Assembly: GCF_913055775.1 (NCBI RefSeq)
Contig: NZ_CAJXJX010000016.1
Coordinates: 1 to 32,364, forward strand
Length of the DNA stretch: 32,364 nt
Direction of reading: 5' to 3'
From: an uncultured Demequina sp.
GTDB taxonomy: Bacteria > Actinomycetota > Actinomycetes > Actinomycetales > Demequinaceae
The translations under genes were made by a program, and so were the position numbers. Positions 16,725 to 29,420 of the stretch are shown here, in pieces (the stretch's first letter is position 1; the number at the start of each line of letters is the position of its first letter). The notes below the pieces were generated by a model, which did not search any database, had not been told where the DNA came from, and saw only the letters and a list, made by a program, of their open reading frames with translations.

Positions 16725-17920
16725 CCGAGACGATTCGCCTCGAGGTCGGCAGCCCTGCCCACGGCGGGCACTGCATCGCACGCCACGAGGGCCGCGCCGT
16801 CTTCGTGCGACACGCCCTCCCCGGCGAGGTGGTCGAGGCCGTGGTCACGGAGGGAGGCGCCGATGCGCGCTTCTGGCGGGCCGATGCGGTCGCCGTGCTC
16901 GAGGCGTCCGCGGACCGGGTGGAGTCGGCATGGCCGGGCGCCGGGCCGGGTGGCGTGGGCGGGGGAGAGCTGGCACACGTGGCGCTGGCCGCGCAGCGCG
17001 CGTGGAAGCTCGCCGTGCTCAAGGAGTCGTTCGAGCGCTTCGCGGGGCTCGAGTTTCCTGGTCGTGTGGCGGCGGCGCCGGGCGATGACGACCGTGGGGG
17101 GCTGCGCTACCGGACGCGCGTCACCGCGACCGCCGATGCCGAGGGTCGCGCGGCGATGCACCGTCACCGTTCCGATGCGCTGGTGCCTCTCGAGTCCATG
17201 CCTCTGGCGACCCCGGAGGTCGAGGACGCGCTGCTCGGGTCGCGCTTCCCCGGGGGTGCACGCATCACGGTGGTTGCCCCCTCGGCCTCCGAGCTGCGCG
17301 TGCTGGCGGACGGCGTGCCCACACGCGCGGGCCGCCCCGATCGCCGCCCCAACGCTCCCCGCGGCGTGCGCGAGAGGGTCGAGGTCGACGGCCGCTCCTG
17401 GGACTACCGGCTCGACGCGAGCGGCTTCTGGCAGGTGCATCGCGAAGCGCCCGCGGTGCTCGTCGGCGCGGTGCTGGGCCGGGTGGGCGACGTGTCGCGC
17501 GTGGCTGACCTCTACGCCGGTGCCGGTCTGCTCACCGTGCCGCTCGCGGAAGGAGGCCGCGAGGTGGTCGCGGTCGAATCCGACCGGCGCGGCGCCCGCG
17601 CCGCACGCCGCAACGTCCACGATCTCCCCGGCGTCAGCGTGATCGAGGGAGACGTGCGGCGCACGCTCGAGTCCGGCCTGGGCCCCGTGGGGGCCGTCGT
17701 GCTGGACCCGCCCCGTTCCGGGGCCGGGCGTCGCACCCTTGATGCGCTCGCGGCCGGCGCCCCCGATCGCCTCGTGTACGTCGCGTGCGACCCGGTCGCG
17801 CTGGCCCGCGACACGGCCCTGCTCCGCGAACGGGGGTACGACTTCGTCGAAGCCGAGGCCTTCGATCTGTTCCCCATGACGCACCACGTCGAGACCGTGG
17901 CGACGTTCCAGCGCCGCTGA
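16721..17920 (+). CDS. TRAM-domain class I SAM-dependent RNA methyltransferase (TrmA/RlmCD-like)
   Basis: N-terminal TRAM-like [103 protein letters not shown]. Confidence 0.9.
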   Translation: MTETIRLEVGSPAHGGHCIARHEGRAVFVRHALPGEVVEAVVTEGGADARFWRADAVAVLEASADRVESAWPGAGPGGVGGGELAHVALAAQRAWKLAVLKESFERFAGLEFPGRVAAAPGDDDRGGLRYRTRVTATADAEGRAAMHRHRSDALVPLESMPLATPEVEDALLGSRFPGGARITVVAPSASELRVLADGVPTRAGRPDRRPNAPRGVRERVEVDGRSWDYRLDASGFWQVHREAPAVLVGAVLGRVGDVSRVADLYAGAGLLTVPLAEGGREVVAVESDRRGARAARRNVHDLPGVSVIEGDVRRTLESGLGPVGAVVLDPPRSGAGRRTLDALAAGAPDRLVYVACDPVALARDTALLRERGYDFVEAEAFDLFPMTHHVETVATFQRR

Positions 17921-17941
17921 CGCGCGCATCGGTCCTGCCGA

Positions 17942-17954
17942 CGCGAATTTCGCG
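17942..17954. repeat. Palindrome CGCGAA-T-TTCGCG in the acnA upstream region
   Basis: 6-bp arms around a 1-nt centre in the 113-bp gap before acnA; possible operator, function unknown. Confidence 0.4.
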
Positions 17955-17999
17955 CGATCTTCGCGCCCGACGCCGCAAGGTCGCGTGCGCGAGGGCCGA

Positions 18000-18005
18000 T
18001 AGACT
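18000..18005 (+). promoter_or_regulatory. Putative -10 (TAGACT) for acnA
   Basis: TANNNT hexamer 28 nt upstream of the ATG; SD-like ggaggag at 18022-18028. Confidence 0.4.
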
Positions 18006-18033
18006 GTACGCAGACTGCTATGGAGGAGAGTGC

Positions 18034-20847
<2,814 letters not shown>

Positions 20848-20860
20848 CCCGAGTGCATGG

Positions 20861-20887
20861 GGGGGCGCTGCGCACTGGAGCGCCCCC
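20861..20887 (+). terminator. 9-bp GC stem hairpin after acnA
   Basis: gggggcgct-gcgcactgg-agcgccccc; lies 13 bp after the acnA stop; no T-tract. Confidence 0.65.
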
Positions 20888-20928
20888 AGACACGTACAGT
20901 GGAGAGACGTCATCCCGAAGGAGGGTTC

Positions 20929-22785
20929 GTGCTGGAGCGCATCGAGTCGCCGCAGGATCTGCGCGGGCTGACGGCTGAAGAGCTGGCGGAGCTCGCCCAG
21001 GAGATCCGTGACTACCTGGTGTCCTCGGTGTCCCAGACCGGGGGACACCTGGGGCCCAACCTCGGCGTGGTCGAGCTCACGATCGGCATGCACCGGGTCT
21101 TCGACTCGCCGCGAGACACGATCGTCTTCGACACGGGGCACCAGTCGTATGTCCACAAGCTGCTCACCGGCCGCCGCGACTTGTCCGCGCTGCGCACGCG
21201 CGAGGGCCTGGCCGGCTACCCGCAGCGGTCGGAGTCGGAGCACGACGTCGTCGAGAACTCGCACGCCTCCACTGCTCTGTCCTGGGCCGCGGGCATCGCG
21301 CGTGGCCGGTCGCTGCGCGGCGAGACCGACCGCACCACGGTGGCGGTGATCGGCGACGGCGCGCTCACCGGCGGCATGGCGTGGGAGGCGCTGAACTCGC
21401 TGGCCGCGGCGCACGACAGGGTCGTGATCGTCGTCAACGACAACGGCCGGTCGTACGCGCCCACGATCGGAGGGCTCGCGCGCCGGCTCGATGGCATTCG
21501 CACCGACCCGCGCTACGAGCAGTTCCTCGGCTGGGGGAAGCGCACGTTCCAGAACCGCGGACCGTGGCGCAACTTCACGTATCGCACGGTGATGCACGGC
21601 AAGCGGGCGCTCAAGGGACTGCTCGCCGAGCCCGGGATGTTCGACGACCTGGGGCTCAAGTACGTGGGCCCGGTCGACGGTCACGACCTCGCGCAGGTCG
21701 AGGCCGCCATGACGCACGCGCGCGACTACGGGGCGCCGGTGATCGTGCACGTGCTGACGGAGAAGGGGCGGGGCTACACGCCCGCGGAGGAGGACGTCGC
21801 CGATCGCTTCCACGCCGTCGGCAAGATCCACCCCGAGACCGGACTGCCGGTCCAGCCCAGTCGCTTCGGGTGGACCAAGGTCTTCGCCGAGGAGATCGTC
21901 GAGGTGGCACGCGAGCGCGACGACGTGGTCGCCCTCACGGCGGCGATGCTGGCGCCCGTGGGACTGCAGCCCCTGGCGAACGAGTTCCCGGATCGCGTGA
22001 TCGACGTGGGCATCGCGGAGCAGCACGCCGTGACCAGCGCCGCCGGACTGGCGTTCGCCGGGTACCACCCGGTGTTCGCCGTGTACGCGACCTTCCTCAA
22101 CCGTGCGTTCGATCAGGTCCTGCTCGACGTCGCGCTGCATCGCGCGGGCGTCACCTTCATGCTCGACCGCGCCGGGATCACTGGCGACGACGGCGCGAGC
22201 CACAACGGCATGTGGGACATGGCGCTGCTGCGCCACGTCCCGGGGCTGCGGATGGCGTCTCCGCGCGACGCCACCACGATGCGCCGGGCGTTCCGGGAGG
22301 CTCTCGACGTCGACGACGCGCCGACTGTCGTGCGCTACCCCAAGGGCCCCGTGGGCGATGACCTGCCTTCCGTCCGGTCCGCGACCGACGTCGAGATCCT
22401 CGCGGAGCATGGCGAGTCGCCCCGTGTCGTAGTGTTCGGGCTCGGATCGATGGCGCAGACTGCGGTGGATGCTGCGGACAAGATCGCCGCGGATGGCGTT
22501 GACGTGCTCGCGGCGACCGCGACCTGGGTGCACCCGGTGCCCGAGGGCCTTCTCGAGGTGCTCGGCGACGCCGAGCTGGTCGTCACGGTCGAGGACGGCC
22601 TCACCGATGCCGGGATCGGCGAGGAGTGGGCGTCCTACGCCCGGCTCGCCGGCAACGATGCGCAGTGGATCCACCGAGGCGTCCCGCGGGAGTTCCTGCA
22701 CCACGCCTCGCGCGCGCAGGTGATCGAACTCGTCGGTCTCGACGCCTCCGCGATCGCGGTCGACGTCATCGCCGAGCTCGACTGA
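20929..22785 (+). CDS. dxs: 1-deoxy-D-xylulose-5-phosphate synthase
   Basis: GTG start with SD gaagga; QTGGHLGPNLGVVELTIGMHRVFDSPRDTIVFDTGHQSYVHKLLTGR, GDGALTGGMAWEALN, VGIAEQHAVTSAAGLAFAGYHPVFAVYATFLNRAFDQ. Confidence 0.97.
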   Translation: MLERIESPQDLRGLTAEELAELAQEIRDYLVSSVSQTGGHLGPNLGVVELTIGMHRVFDSPRDTIVFDTGHQSYVHKLLTGRRDLSALRTREGLAGYPQRSESEHDVVENSHASTALSWAAGIARGRSLRGETDRTTVAVIGDGALTGGMAWEALNSLAAAHDRVVIVVNDNGRSYAPTIGGLARRLDGIRTDPRYEQFLGWGKRTFQNRGPWRNFTYRTVMHGKRALKGLLAEPGMFDDLGLKYVGPVDGHDLAQVEAAMTHARDYGAPVIVHVLTEKGRGYTPAEEDVADRFHAVGKIHPETGLPVQPSRFGWTKVFAEEIVEVARERDDVVALTAAMLAPVGLQPLANEFPDRVIDVGIAEQHAVTSAAGLAFAGYHPVFAVYATFLNRAFDQVLLDVALHRAGVTFMLDRAGITGDDGASHNGMWDMALLRHVPGLRMASPRDATTMRRAFREALDVDDAPTVVRYPKGPVGDDLPSVRSATDVEILAEHGESPRVVVFGLGSMAQTAVDAADKIAADGVDVLAATATWVHPVPEGLLEVLGDAELVVTVEDGLTDAGIGEEWASYARLAGNDAQWIHRGVPREFLHHASRAQVIELVGLDASAIAVDVIAELD

Positions 22786-22794
22786 GCCCGGGGA

Positions 22795-24084
22795 TCAGTC
22801 CTCGGACGCTGCGACCGCGGCGTCGGCGAATGCCTCGGCGAGCCGCGCCGCCACCAGGTCGACCTGCCACGCGCGGGCGCTGCGGCCGGCCAGGAACTCC
22901 CGGATCCAGGCCTCGCCTCCGCCGCGGTACTCCCAGCAGGTGCGACGCAGCGCGTCGGGCTGCAGGAGATTCTCGGCGGGCACGTCATGCTCCTCCACGA
23001 GCGCGGCCATCAGCTCCCGCGCGCGCGCCAGCCGGGCGGCGGCCTCGGGCCGCTTCTCCTTCCACATGCGCGGCTGCGGCGGGCCGTCCCCGCGGGGGCC
23101 GCGCTTGGCCGGAAGCTCGGCGTCGGGAAGGGCGAGGGCAGCCTCGATCGCCGGATACCAGAACCGCGCTCGCCGTTTGGTGCCGCGCGACTGCCACTCG
23201 CGGATCGACACGAGCGCCTCGTACGACGTGGGCTTCGCCTGCGCGGCGGCGACGATCGCGGCGTCCCGAAGCACGCGTCCCGGTGCGATGTCGCGCCGGC
23301 GCGCGTCAGCGTCGCGCGCCTCCCACAGGGACCTGACAATCGCCAGGCCGCGCGTATCGCGGATCTGGTGCGAGCCGGACGTGCGCCTCCACGGGTCGAC
23401 GCGGGGCTCGGGCGGCGGCGCGGTGCGGACGGCCTCGAACTCCTCGAGCGCCCACGCGAGCTTGCCGGCCTCCTCGAGGTGCGCGTGCAGGCCGTCGCGG
23501 AGCTCGAGCAGCACCTCGACGTCGAGCGCGGCGTAGACCAGCCACTCGTGCGGAAGCGGCCGGGTGGACCAGTCCTGCGCGGAGTGCTCCTTCGCGAGAG
23601 CGAATCCCAGCTCGCGCTCGACCACCGCGGCGAGGCCCACCTTGGGCCATCCCAGCAGCCGTGCCGCCAGCTCCGTGTCGAAGACCGATGCCGGCTCGAG
23701 GCCCAGCTCGTACATTCCGGGGAGGTCCTGGCTCGCGGCGTGGAAGACCCACTCGGCGTCCCCGAAGGCCGGGTTCAGCGAGGACAGGTCGGAGAGAGCA
23801 TCGGCGTCGACGAGCGCGATGCCGGCGCCGGCGCGCTTGAACTGCGCCAGGTAGGTGCGCTGGCCGTAGCGGAAGCCCGAGGCACGCTCGGCGTCCGCGG
23901 CGATGGGGCCGTGGCCGGCGGCGAACGTCTCGACCATCGCCGCCAGCGCCTCGGGGGTGTCGATGACGTCCGGGATGCCGTCGGCCGGCTCGCGGAGCAG
24001 CGTGGGCGCCTCCGCCTCCGTGCTCTCCTGGGGTGCAGTCGTCTTGTCCTCTGGTGCAGTCGCCTTCTCCTGTGGCGCGGTCAT
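22795..24084 (-). CDS. Ribonuclease D-like 3'-5' exonuclease with HRDC domain
   Basis: PIAADAERASGFRYGQRTYLAQFKRAGAGIALVDADAL, WSTRPLPHEWLVYAALDVEVLLELRDGL, C-terminal HRDC-like region. Confidence 0.92.
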   Translation of the reverse strand: MTAPQEKATAPEDKTTAPQESTEAEAPTLLREPADGIPDVIDTPEALAAMVETFAAGHGPIAADAERASGFRYGQRTYLAQFKRAGAGIALVDADALSDLSSLNPAFGDAEWVFHAASQDLPGMYELGLEPASVFDTELAARLLGWPKVGLAAVVERELGFALAKEHSAQDWSTRPLPHEWLVYAALDVEVLLELRDGLHAHLEEAGKLAWALEEFEAVRTAPPPEPRVDPWRRTSGSHQIRDTRGLAIVRSLWEARDADARRRDIAPGRVLRDAAIVAAAQAKPTSYEALVSIREWQSRGTKRRARFWYPAIEAALALPDAELPAKRGPRGDGPPQPRMWKEKRPEAAARLARARELMAALVEEHDVPAENLLQPDALRRTCWEYRGGGEAWIREFLAGRSARAWQVDLVAARLAEAFADAAVAASED

Positions 24085-24641
24085 CGGGCCGCCCCGGGAA
24101 GCACGCTGACGCCGTCGGGCACGGGAGGAACGCCCGCGCAGGTCGCGAGCAGGTCAGTCCACGCGGCGATGTGGGGCTCGATGTCCGGGTCTTCCGGCGT
24201 CCACGAGACCCGCAGTTCGACCTGGACCTCGTCGGGGCGCGACGCGAGCTCTCCGAAGGACGTCGAGACGACCTTCGTCACGGTGCCGCCCACCTCGCGA
24301 TGGGGGACGTCGGACAGAGACTCGGCCAGCCACGACCACGCCACCTCGGCCCAGAGGTCGTCGCGACCCACCTCCTGCTCCACGGTCGCCTTCACCAACG
24401 CCACGATCCTGAGGTCTCCATCCCATGCGTCCTGCCCGTCCGGATCGTGCAGCACCACGAACCGGCCGGTCGCCTGCGCCCCGTCGACCGTCACCTCTCC
24501 GTCCACGGCGACCGCGAACGGCGCGATGCGCGTGGGCGCCGGCGTCTCCGTGAGCCGCACGTCCGCTCGGGTCCGAGCCTGCGACAGCGAGCGCAGCACC
24601 TCGCGGAACCGAGGCGGCGCCGGTGCAGTCTCTCGGGCCAT
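24081..24641 (-). CDS. DUF3000 family protein
   Basis: Start MARETAPAPPRFREVLRSLSQARTRADVRL; 4-bp overlap with the RNase D start. Confidence 0.85.
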   Translation of the reverse strand: MARETAPAPPRFREVLRSLSQARTRADVRLTETPAPTRIAPFAVAVDGEVTVDGAQATGRFVVLHDPDGQDAWDGDLRIVALVKATVEQEVGRDDLWAEVAWSWLAESLSDVPHREVGGTVTKVVSTSFGELASRPDEVQVELRVSWTPEDPDIEPHIAAWTDLLATCAGVPPVPDGVSVLPGAAR

Positions 24642-24744
24642 GGATCGAGCGTAGGCCCGGGCACGGCTCCGCACGGGTTCGCCACGCGGTGGCCTCCCAC
24701 TAGGCTAGGCGGCGTACCCCGACCCGGACTCGAAGGATTCGACA

Positions 24745-26181
24745 ATGGCGCTTGCTCAGATCGGTGTGACAGGACTTGCGGTGATGGGCCGCAACCTGGC
24801 CCGCAACTTCGCCCGCAACGGCTTCACGGTTGCCGTGCACAACCGTTCGCCGCAGAAGATGCGCTCGCTGATCGAGGACCACGGCGACGAGGGAACGTTC
24901 ATCGGCTCGGAGACGCTCGAGGACTTCGTCGCGTCTCTCGAGAAGCCTCGCCAGGTCGTCATCATGGTGCAGGCGGGAGGGCCCACGGACGCCGTCATCG
25001 ACGCCCTCATCCCGCTGCTGGACCAGGGCGACATCATCGTGGACGCCGGCAATGCCCACTACGCTGACACCCGCCGCCGCGAGGCTGCCCTGCGCGAGCA
25101 GGGCCTGCACTTTGTCGGATCGGGAGTGTCCGGTGGCGAGGAGGGCGCGCTGCTCGGCCCATCGATCATGCCGGGAGGTCCCGCGGAGTCCTACGTGACC
25201 CTGGGGCCGATCCTTGAGAAGATCGCCGCGAAGGCCGAGGACGGGACGCCGTGCTGCGTGCACGTGGGTCCCGACGGCGCCGGCCACTTCGTGAAGATGG
25301 TGCACAACGGCATCGAGTACGCCGACATGCAGCTGATCGGTGAGGCGTACGACCTCCTGCGCGCCGGCCTGAATCTGACGCCCGCCGAGATCGGCGACAT
25401 CTTCGCCGAGTGGAACGAGGGCGACCTCGAGTCCTTCCTCATCGAGATCACGGCGGAGGTCCTGCGCCACACCGACCCGAAGACGGGCAAGGCTCTCGTC
25501 GACGTGATCCTGGACCAGGCGGGCCAGAAGGGGACTGGCCGGTGGACTGTGCAGTCCGCTCTCGACCTGGGCGTGCCCGTCACGGGCATCGCCGAGGCCA
25601 CCTTCGCCCGGGCGATCTCTTCGCAGACCGCCCAGCGCGAGGCAGCCCGCGGCGTGCTCGCGGCCAACGCCGGCGACTTTCACATCGGCAACCGCACCGG
25701 GTTCGTCGAGGACGTCCGGCTCGCGCTGTACGCGTCGAAGGTGGTCGCGTACGCGCAGGGCTTCGACCAAATCCAGGCCGCCTCGGAGGAGTTCGGCTGG
25801 GACATCAACCGCGGCGACATGGCGAAGATCTGGCGTGAGGGCTGCATTATCCGGGCGCGCTTCCTCGACCGCATCACCGAGGCCTACGACCGCAATCCGC
25901 AGCTCGCGACTCTGCTGGTCGACGACTACTTCCAGGGAGCGGTCGCCGGCGGTGTGTCGGCGTGGCGCCGCGTGGTGTCCCAGGCGGCCCTCGCGGGCGT
26001 TCCCGTCCCCGCCTTCGGCTCCTCGCTGTCGTACTACGACTCGCTGCGAGCCGAGCGCCTGCCGGCGGCAGTGATCCAGGGCCAGCGCGACTTCTTCGGT
26101 GCCCACACCTACAAGCGCGTGGACGTCGAGGGCACGTTCCACACGCTGTGGTCGGGTGACCGCTCCGAGGTCGAGGCCTGA
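24745..26181 (+). CDS. gnd: 6-phosphogluconate dehydrogenase, decarboxylating
   Basis: IGVTGLAVMGRNLARNFARNGFTVAVHNRS, GSGVSGGEEGALLGPSIMPGG, GAGHFVKMVHNGIEYADMQLIGEAYDLL, KGTGRWTVQSALDLGVPV, FFGAHTYKRVDVEGTFHTLW. Confidence 0.97.
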   Translation: MALAQIGVTGLAVMGRNLARNFARNGFTVAVHNRSPQKMRSLIEDHGDEGTFIGSETLEDFVASLEKPRQVVIMVQAGGPTDAVIDALIPLLDQGDIIVDAGNAHYADTRRREAALREQGLHFVGSGVSGGEEGALLGPSIMPGGPAESYVTLGPILEKIAAKAEDGTPCCVHVGPDGAGHFVKMVHNGIEYADMQLIGEAYDLLRAGLNLTPAEIGDIFAEWNEGDLESFLIEITAEVLRHTDPKTGKALVDVILDQAGQKGTGRWTVQSALDLGVPVTGIAEATFARAISSQTAQREAARGVLAANAGDFHIGNRTGFVEDVRLALYASKVVAYAQGFDQIQAASEEFGWDINRGDMAKIWREGCIIRARFLDRITEAYDRNPQLATLLVDDYFQGAVAGGVSAWRRVVSQAALAGVPVPAFGSSLSYYDSLRAERLPAAVIQGQRDFFGAHTYKRVDVEGTFHTLWSGDRSEVEA

Positions 26182-26230
26182 GCGGCACGACGCGCGCAGG
26201 CATCGAGACGCACGGCACGGTGGGGGGAGC

Positions 26231-27454
26231 ATGAGCGCGGTGATCCCGGTGGTCGTCGGGGGCGACATCGGCGCCTACGCGCTGCTGCGCGCGTTCCATG
26301 AGCGCACCGGCGAGCGTGGCGTCGTCGTCTCGCGGCTGCAGACGCGTGCCTTCGCAGACACGCGCATCGCGGATGTCGTGGTCGCGAATGTCGACGACGC
26401 CGATGCGCTGGTCGCCGCCCTCGTCTCGCTCGCCGAGGAGCGCCCCGAGTCGCGCCTGGTGCTGCTCTCAAACGCCGACTGGTACGTCGAGTCGATCATC
26501 GAGCGGCGCGCCGAGCTCGAGGAGCACTATGAGATCCCGATGTGCTCGGCGGAGTCCTTCGCGCGCGTCGAGTCCAAGGAGGCGTTCCAGGCCGACTGCG
26601 AGGCGCTCGACATCCCGGTGCCGCGCACCGTCCCCGTGCGCTTCGACGCGGGGGCCGCGGACGCTGACGGGGATCTGAACTCGCTGACCTTCCCCGTGAT
26701 CGGCAAGGCGAGCTCGTCGGCCGAGCACCACCACGCCGAGTACCCCGGCAAGAAGAAGGTCCAGCATCTCGAGACCCGGGCCGAGGTCGACGACCTGCTC
26801 GAGCGGATCGCGGCGTCCGAGTTCCGCGGCACGTACCTGCTGCAGGAGTTCATCCCGGGCGACGAGACCCAGATGCGCTCGCTCACGGCCTACCGGGACT
26901 CGTCCGGCCTCGTGACGCTGCTGTGCACGGGGCGCGTGCTGCTCGAGGAGCACACCCCGGGCACGCTCGGCGTCCCGGCCGCGATCCTCACCGAGCCGTA
27001 CACCGACGCGATGGACGCCATGGTGCGCTACCTCGACCGCGTCGACTACCGCGGCTTCGCGAACGCCGACTACAAGCGCGACCCCCGCACCGGCCGTCAC
27101 GTGTTCTTCGAGGTCAACCCACGCATCGGCCGCAACAACTGGTACGTGACCGCCGCTGGCGCGAACCCCGCGGACTTCGTGATCGCCGACCTCGACGGCG
27201 CCGCCGTCGAGCCCGTGAGGGCCACCCGCGAGGTGCTGTACTCGGTCGTGCCGGTCGGGCTGCTGGCGCGCTACCTGCCCGACCGCGCGCTGCGGGAGCG
27301 GGTGCTCGCCACCGCGAAGCGCGCGCTCGCCCGACCGCTGCACAACCCCGCGGACGGTTCGCTCAAGCGCCGCCTCACGATCGCGCTGATGACCTGGAAC
27401 TACCGGCGCAAGTACCGGGAGTTCTACCCCGAGCCCACCGCGACGGGCCACTGA
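26231..27454 (+). CDS. ATP-grasp carboxylate-amine ligase; possible D-aspartate-ligase-like
   Basis: FPVIGKASSSAEHHHAEYPGKKKVQHLET, YLLQEFIPGDETQMRSLTAYRD, VFFEVNPRIGRNNWYVTAAGANPADFVIADL (ATP-grasp metal/nucleotide-site segment). Confidence 0.8.
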   Translation: MSAVIPVVVGGDIGAYALLRAFHERTGERGVVVSRLQTRAFADTRIADVVVANVDDADALVAALVSLAEERPESRLVLLSNADWYVESIIERRAELEEHYEIPMCSAESFARVESKEAFQADCEALDIPVPRTVPVRFDAGAADADGDLNSLTFPVIGKASSSAEHHHAEYPGKKKVQHLETRAEVDDLLERIAASEFRGTYLLQEFIPGDETQMRSLTAYRDSSGLVTLLCTGRVLLEEHTPGTLGVPAAILTEPYTDAMDAMVRYLDRVDYRGFANADYKRDPRTGRHVFFEVNPRIGRNNWYVTAAGANPADFVIADLDGAAVEPVRATREVLYSVVPVGLLARYLPDRALRERVLATAKRALARPLHNPADGSLKRRLTIALMTWNYRRKYREFYPEPTATGH

Positions 27455-27459
27455 CGTCG

Positions 27460-28443
27460 ATGACTGCGCGCATCGTGGGCCGGCGTCCCCGGGTCGAGCC
27501 CGAGGGACTCATCGACGCGCTCGTTCCGCCGCCGCACTTCTCGGGCGCGAGCTTCGACACGTACGTCCCCGATCCGGACTTCCCGAGCCAGGAGGCCGCA
27601 GTCACCGAGGTGCAGTCGTTCGCCCGCGGCGTCGGGCGGCGAGGCCTGGCATCGCTCCGCCGGTCGAGCGGTGGTCGGGGCATCTACCTCGATGGCGGGT
27701 TCGGCGTCGGCAAGACCCACCTGCTGGCGTCGCTCGCGAGTGCGGTCGGCGAGCGGGCCGCGTTCGGCACCTTCGTCGAGTACACGCATCTCGTGGGAGC
27801 CATGGGCTTCCAGGCGACGCGCGCGGCGCTGCAGGAGTTCGCGCTCGTGTGCATCGACGAGTTCGAGCTCGACGATCCCGGCGACACCGTGCTGATGGCA
27901 CGGCTGATGCGTGAGCTGGCCGATGCGGGGGTCGCCTTGGCGGCGACGTCGAACACGCTACCGGGCTCGCTCGGGCAGGGGCGCTTCGCCGCCGACGACT
28001 TCAAGCGGGAGATCCAGGCGCTGTCGAGCGTGTTCGAGGTCATCACGATCGACGGCCCCGACTATCGCCACCGGGGCGATCTCGTGTTCCCGGCGCCCTC
28101 CACCGTCGATGCGGTCCTTGAGGCGTGCGGCGCCGACGAGGCCGCGTGCGAGGACTGGGGCGCGCTCATGGAGGACCTCGCCCACGTGCATCCCAGCCGC
28201 TACGGAGCCTACGTCGACGGCGTCGCCGTGCTGGGTCTGCGAGGCGTCACCCCGTTGCCGGATCAGGGGCAGGCGCTCCGCGTCGTGTCGCTGGTGGACC
28301 GCCTGTACGACCGCGATGTGCGGATCGTCGCGTCCGGTCACTCGCTCGGCGAGATCTTCTCGCAGGACATGCTGCGGGGCGGCTACCGCAAGAAGTACTA
28401 CCGCGCGTTGAGCCGCCTGCTGTCGATGGTGGCGGGGGAGTAG
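27460..28443 (+). CDS. zapE: Cell division protein ZapE / AFG1-like ATPase
   Basis: GIYLDGGFGVGKTHLLASLASA (Walker A), LVCIDEFELDDPGDTVLMARLMRELADAGVALAATSNTLPGSLGQGRFAADDF. Confidence 0.92.
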   Translation: MTARIVGRRPRVEPEGLIDALVPPPHFSGASFDTYVPDPDFPSQEAAVTEVQSFARGVGRRGLASLRRSSGGRGIYLDGGFGVGKTHLLASLASAVGERAAFGTFVEYTHLVGAMGFQATRAALQEFALVCIDEFELDDPGDTVLMARLMRELADAGVALAATSNTLPGSLGQGRFAADDFKREIQALSSVFEVITIDGPDYRHRGDLVFPAPSTVDAVLEACGADEAACEDWGALMEDLAHVHPSRYGAYVDGVAVLGLRGVTPLPDQGQALRVVSLVDRLYDRDVRIVASGHSLGEIFSQDMLRGGYRKKYYRALSRLLSMVAGE

Positions 28444-28450
28444 CGGGGCC

Positions 28451-29323
28451 TCATTCGCCCGCGTCGCGCATGCGCTCGAGGCGCGCCTTCTCACCGGCGA
28501 CATCGAACGTCGCTTCGGGCCATGACAGCGCCATGCCCTCGAGAGCGGTGGCGAGGAGCTCGGTGACCGCCAGCCTCGCGTACCACTTGTCCGTCGCCGG
28601 GATCACGTGCCACGGCGCGATCTCGGTGGATGTCCGGTCGAAGACCGCCTGGTAGGCCTCCATGTAGGCGGGCCAGTGCGCGCGCTCGTCGAGGTCCGAA
28701 GGGTCGAACTTCCAGTGCTTGTCCGGGCGGTCGAGCCGTTTCGACAATCGCTCCAGCTGCTCGTCGCGCGACACCATGAGCGCGCACTTCACGATGGTCG
28801 TGCCCTGACGCGAGACCCGAGCCTCCCACTCGTTGATCTCGTCGTAGCGGCCCTCCCAGACGGTTGCAGGCACGAGCGAGTGCACGCGCGCGATCAGGAC
28901 GTCCTCGTAGTGCGAGCGGTCGAAAGCGCCAATGCGTCCGGCTGCTGGAAGCGCCCTGTCGATCCTCCACAGGAAGTGGTGCTCGCGCTCCTCGCCGCTG
29001 GGAGCACCGAAGCCGCGTGCCTGTACCCCCTGCGGATCCACCATGCCGAGCACGTGGCGGACGATCCCACCCTTGCCAGCGGTGTCCATGCCCTGAAGGA
29101 CCAGGAGAAGCGACCGCGTGCCGCCCGTGCGCGCCTCCGCGAACAACTGCTCCTGGAGCTCGGCCAGATCCTTGCCGCGGGCGGCCATCAGGGCAGCCGC
29201 ACGCTTGCGCCCGCCGTGGAATCCCGGGCGGGCCGTCGGGTCGAAGGCGTCGAGATCGAAGCCACGGTTCACCCGTAGCGCCTCAGTCGGGTGAACGCTC
29301 CAGCGGCTGTGCTCGTGGCCCAT
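28451..29323 (-). CDS. Polyphosphate kinase 2 family protein
   Basis: LLLVLQGMDTAGKGGIVRHVLGMVDPQGVQARGFGAPSGEEREHHFLWRI, GAFDRSHYEDVLIARVHSL, WHVIPATDKWYARLAVTELL. Confidence 0.93.
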   Translation of the reverse strand: MGHEHSRWSVHPTEALRVNRGFDLDAFDPTARPGFHGGRKRAAALMAARGKDLAELQEQLFAEARTGGTRSLLLVLQGMDTAGKGGIVRHVLGMVDPQGVQARGFGAPSGEEREHHFLWRIDRALPAAGRIGAFDRSHYEDVLIARVHSLVPATVWEGRYDEINEWEARVSRQGTTIVKCALMVSRDEQLERLSKRLDRPDKHWKFDPSDLDERAHWPAYMEAYQAVFDRTSTEIAPWHVIPATDKWYARLAVTELLATALEGMALSWPEATFDVAGEKARLERMRDAGE

Positions 29324-29382
29324 GCTCCTCACGTTAGCGCTGCGGAGCCGCGCGCGGCGGGCGATGCACTGCTAGACAGGTA

Positions 29383-29392
29383 GCACCGGTGC
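29383..29392. repeat. 10-bp perfect palindrome GCACCGGTGC upstream of the small ORF at 29421
   Basis: Nested in actgctagacaggtagcaccggtgcagt, which also has tgcta/tagca and actgc/gcagt inverted repeats. Confidence 0.45.
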
Positions 29393-29420
29393 AGTCCCCA
29401 CGAACACGAGGAGGGACCTC

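Noticed and set aside
14811-16781. 656-aa minus-strand ORF opposite the APC permease
   Set aside because: His/Asp/Arg-rich antisense translation of a membrane protein gene; no domain.
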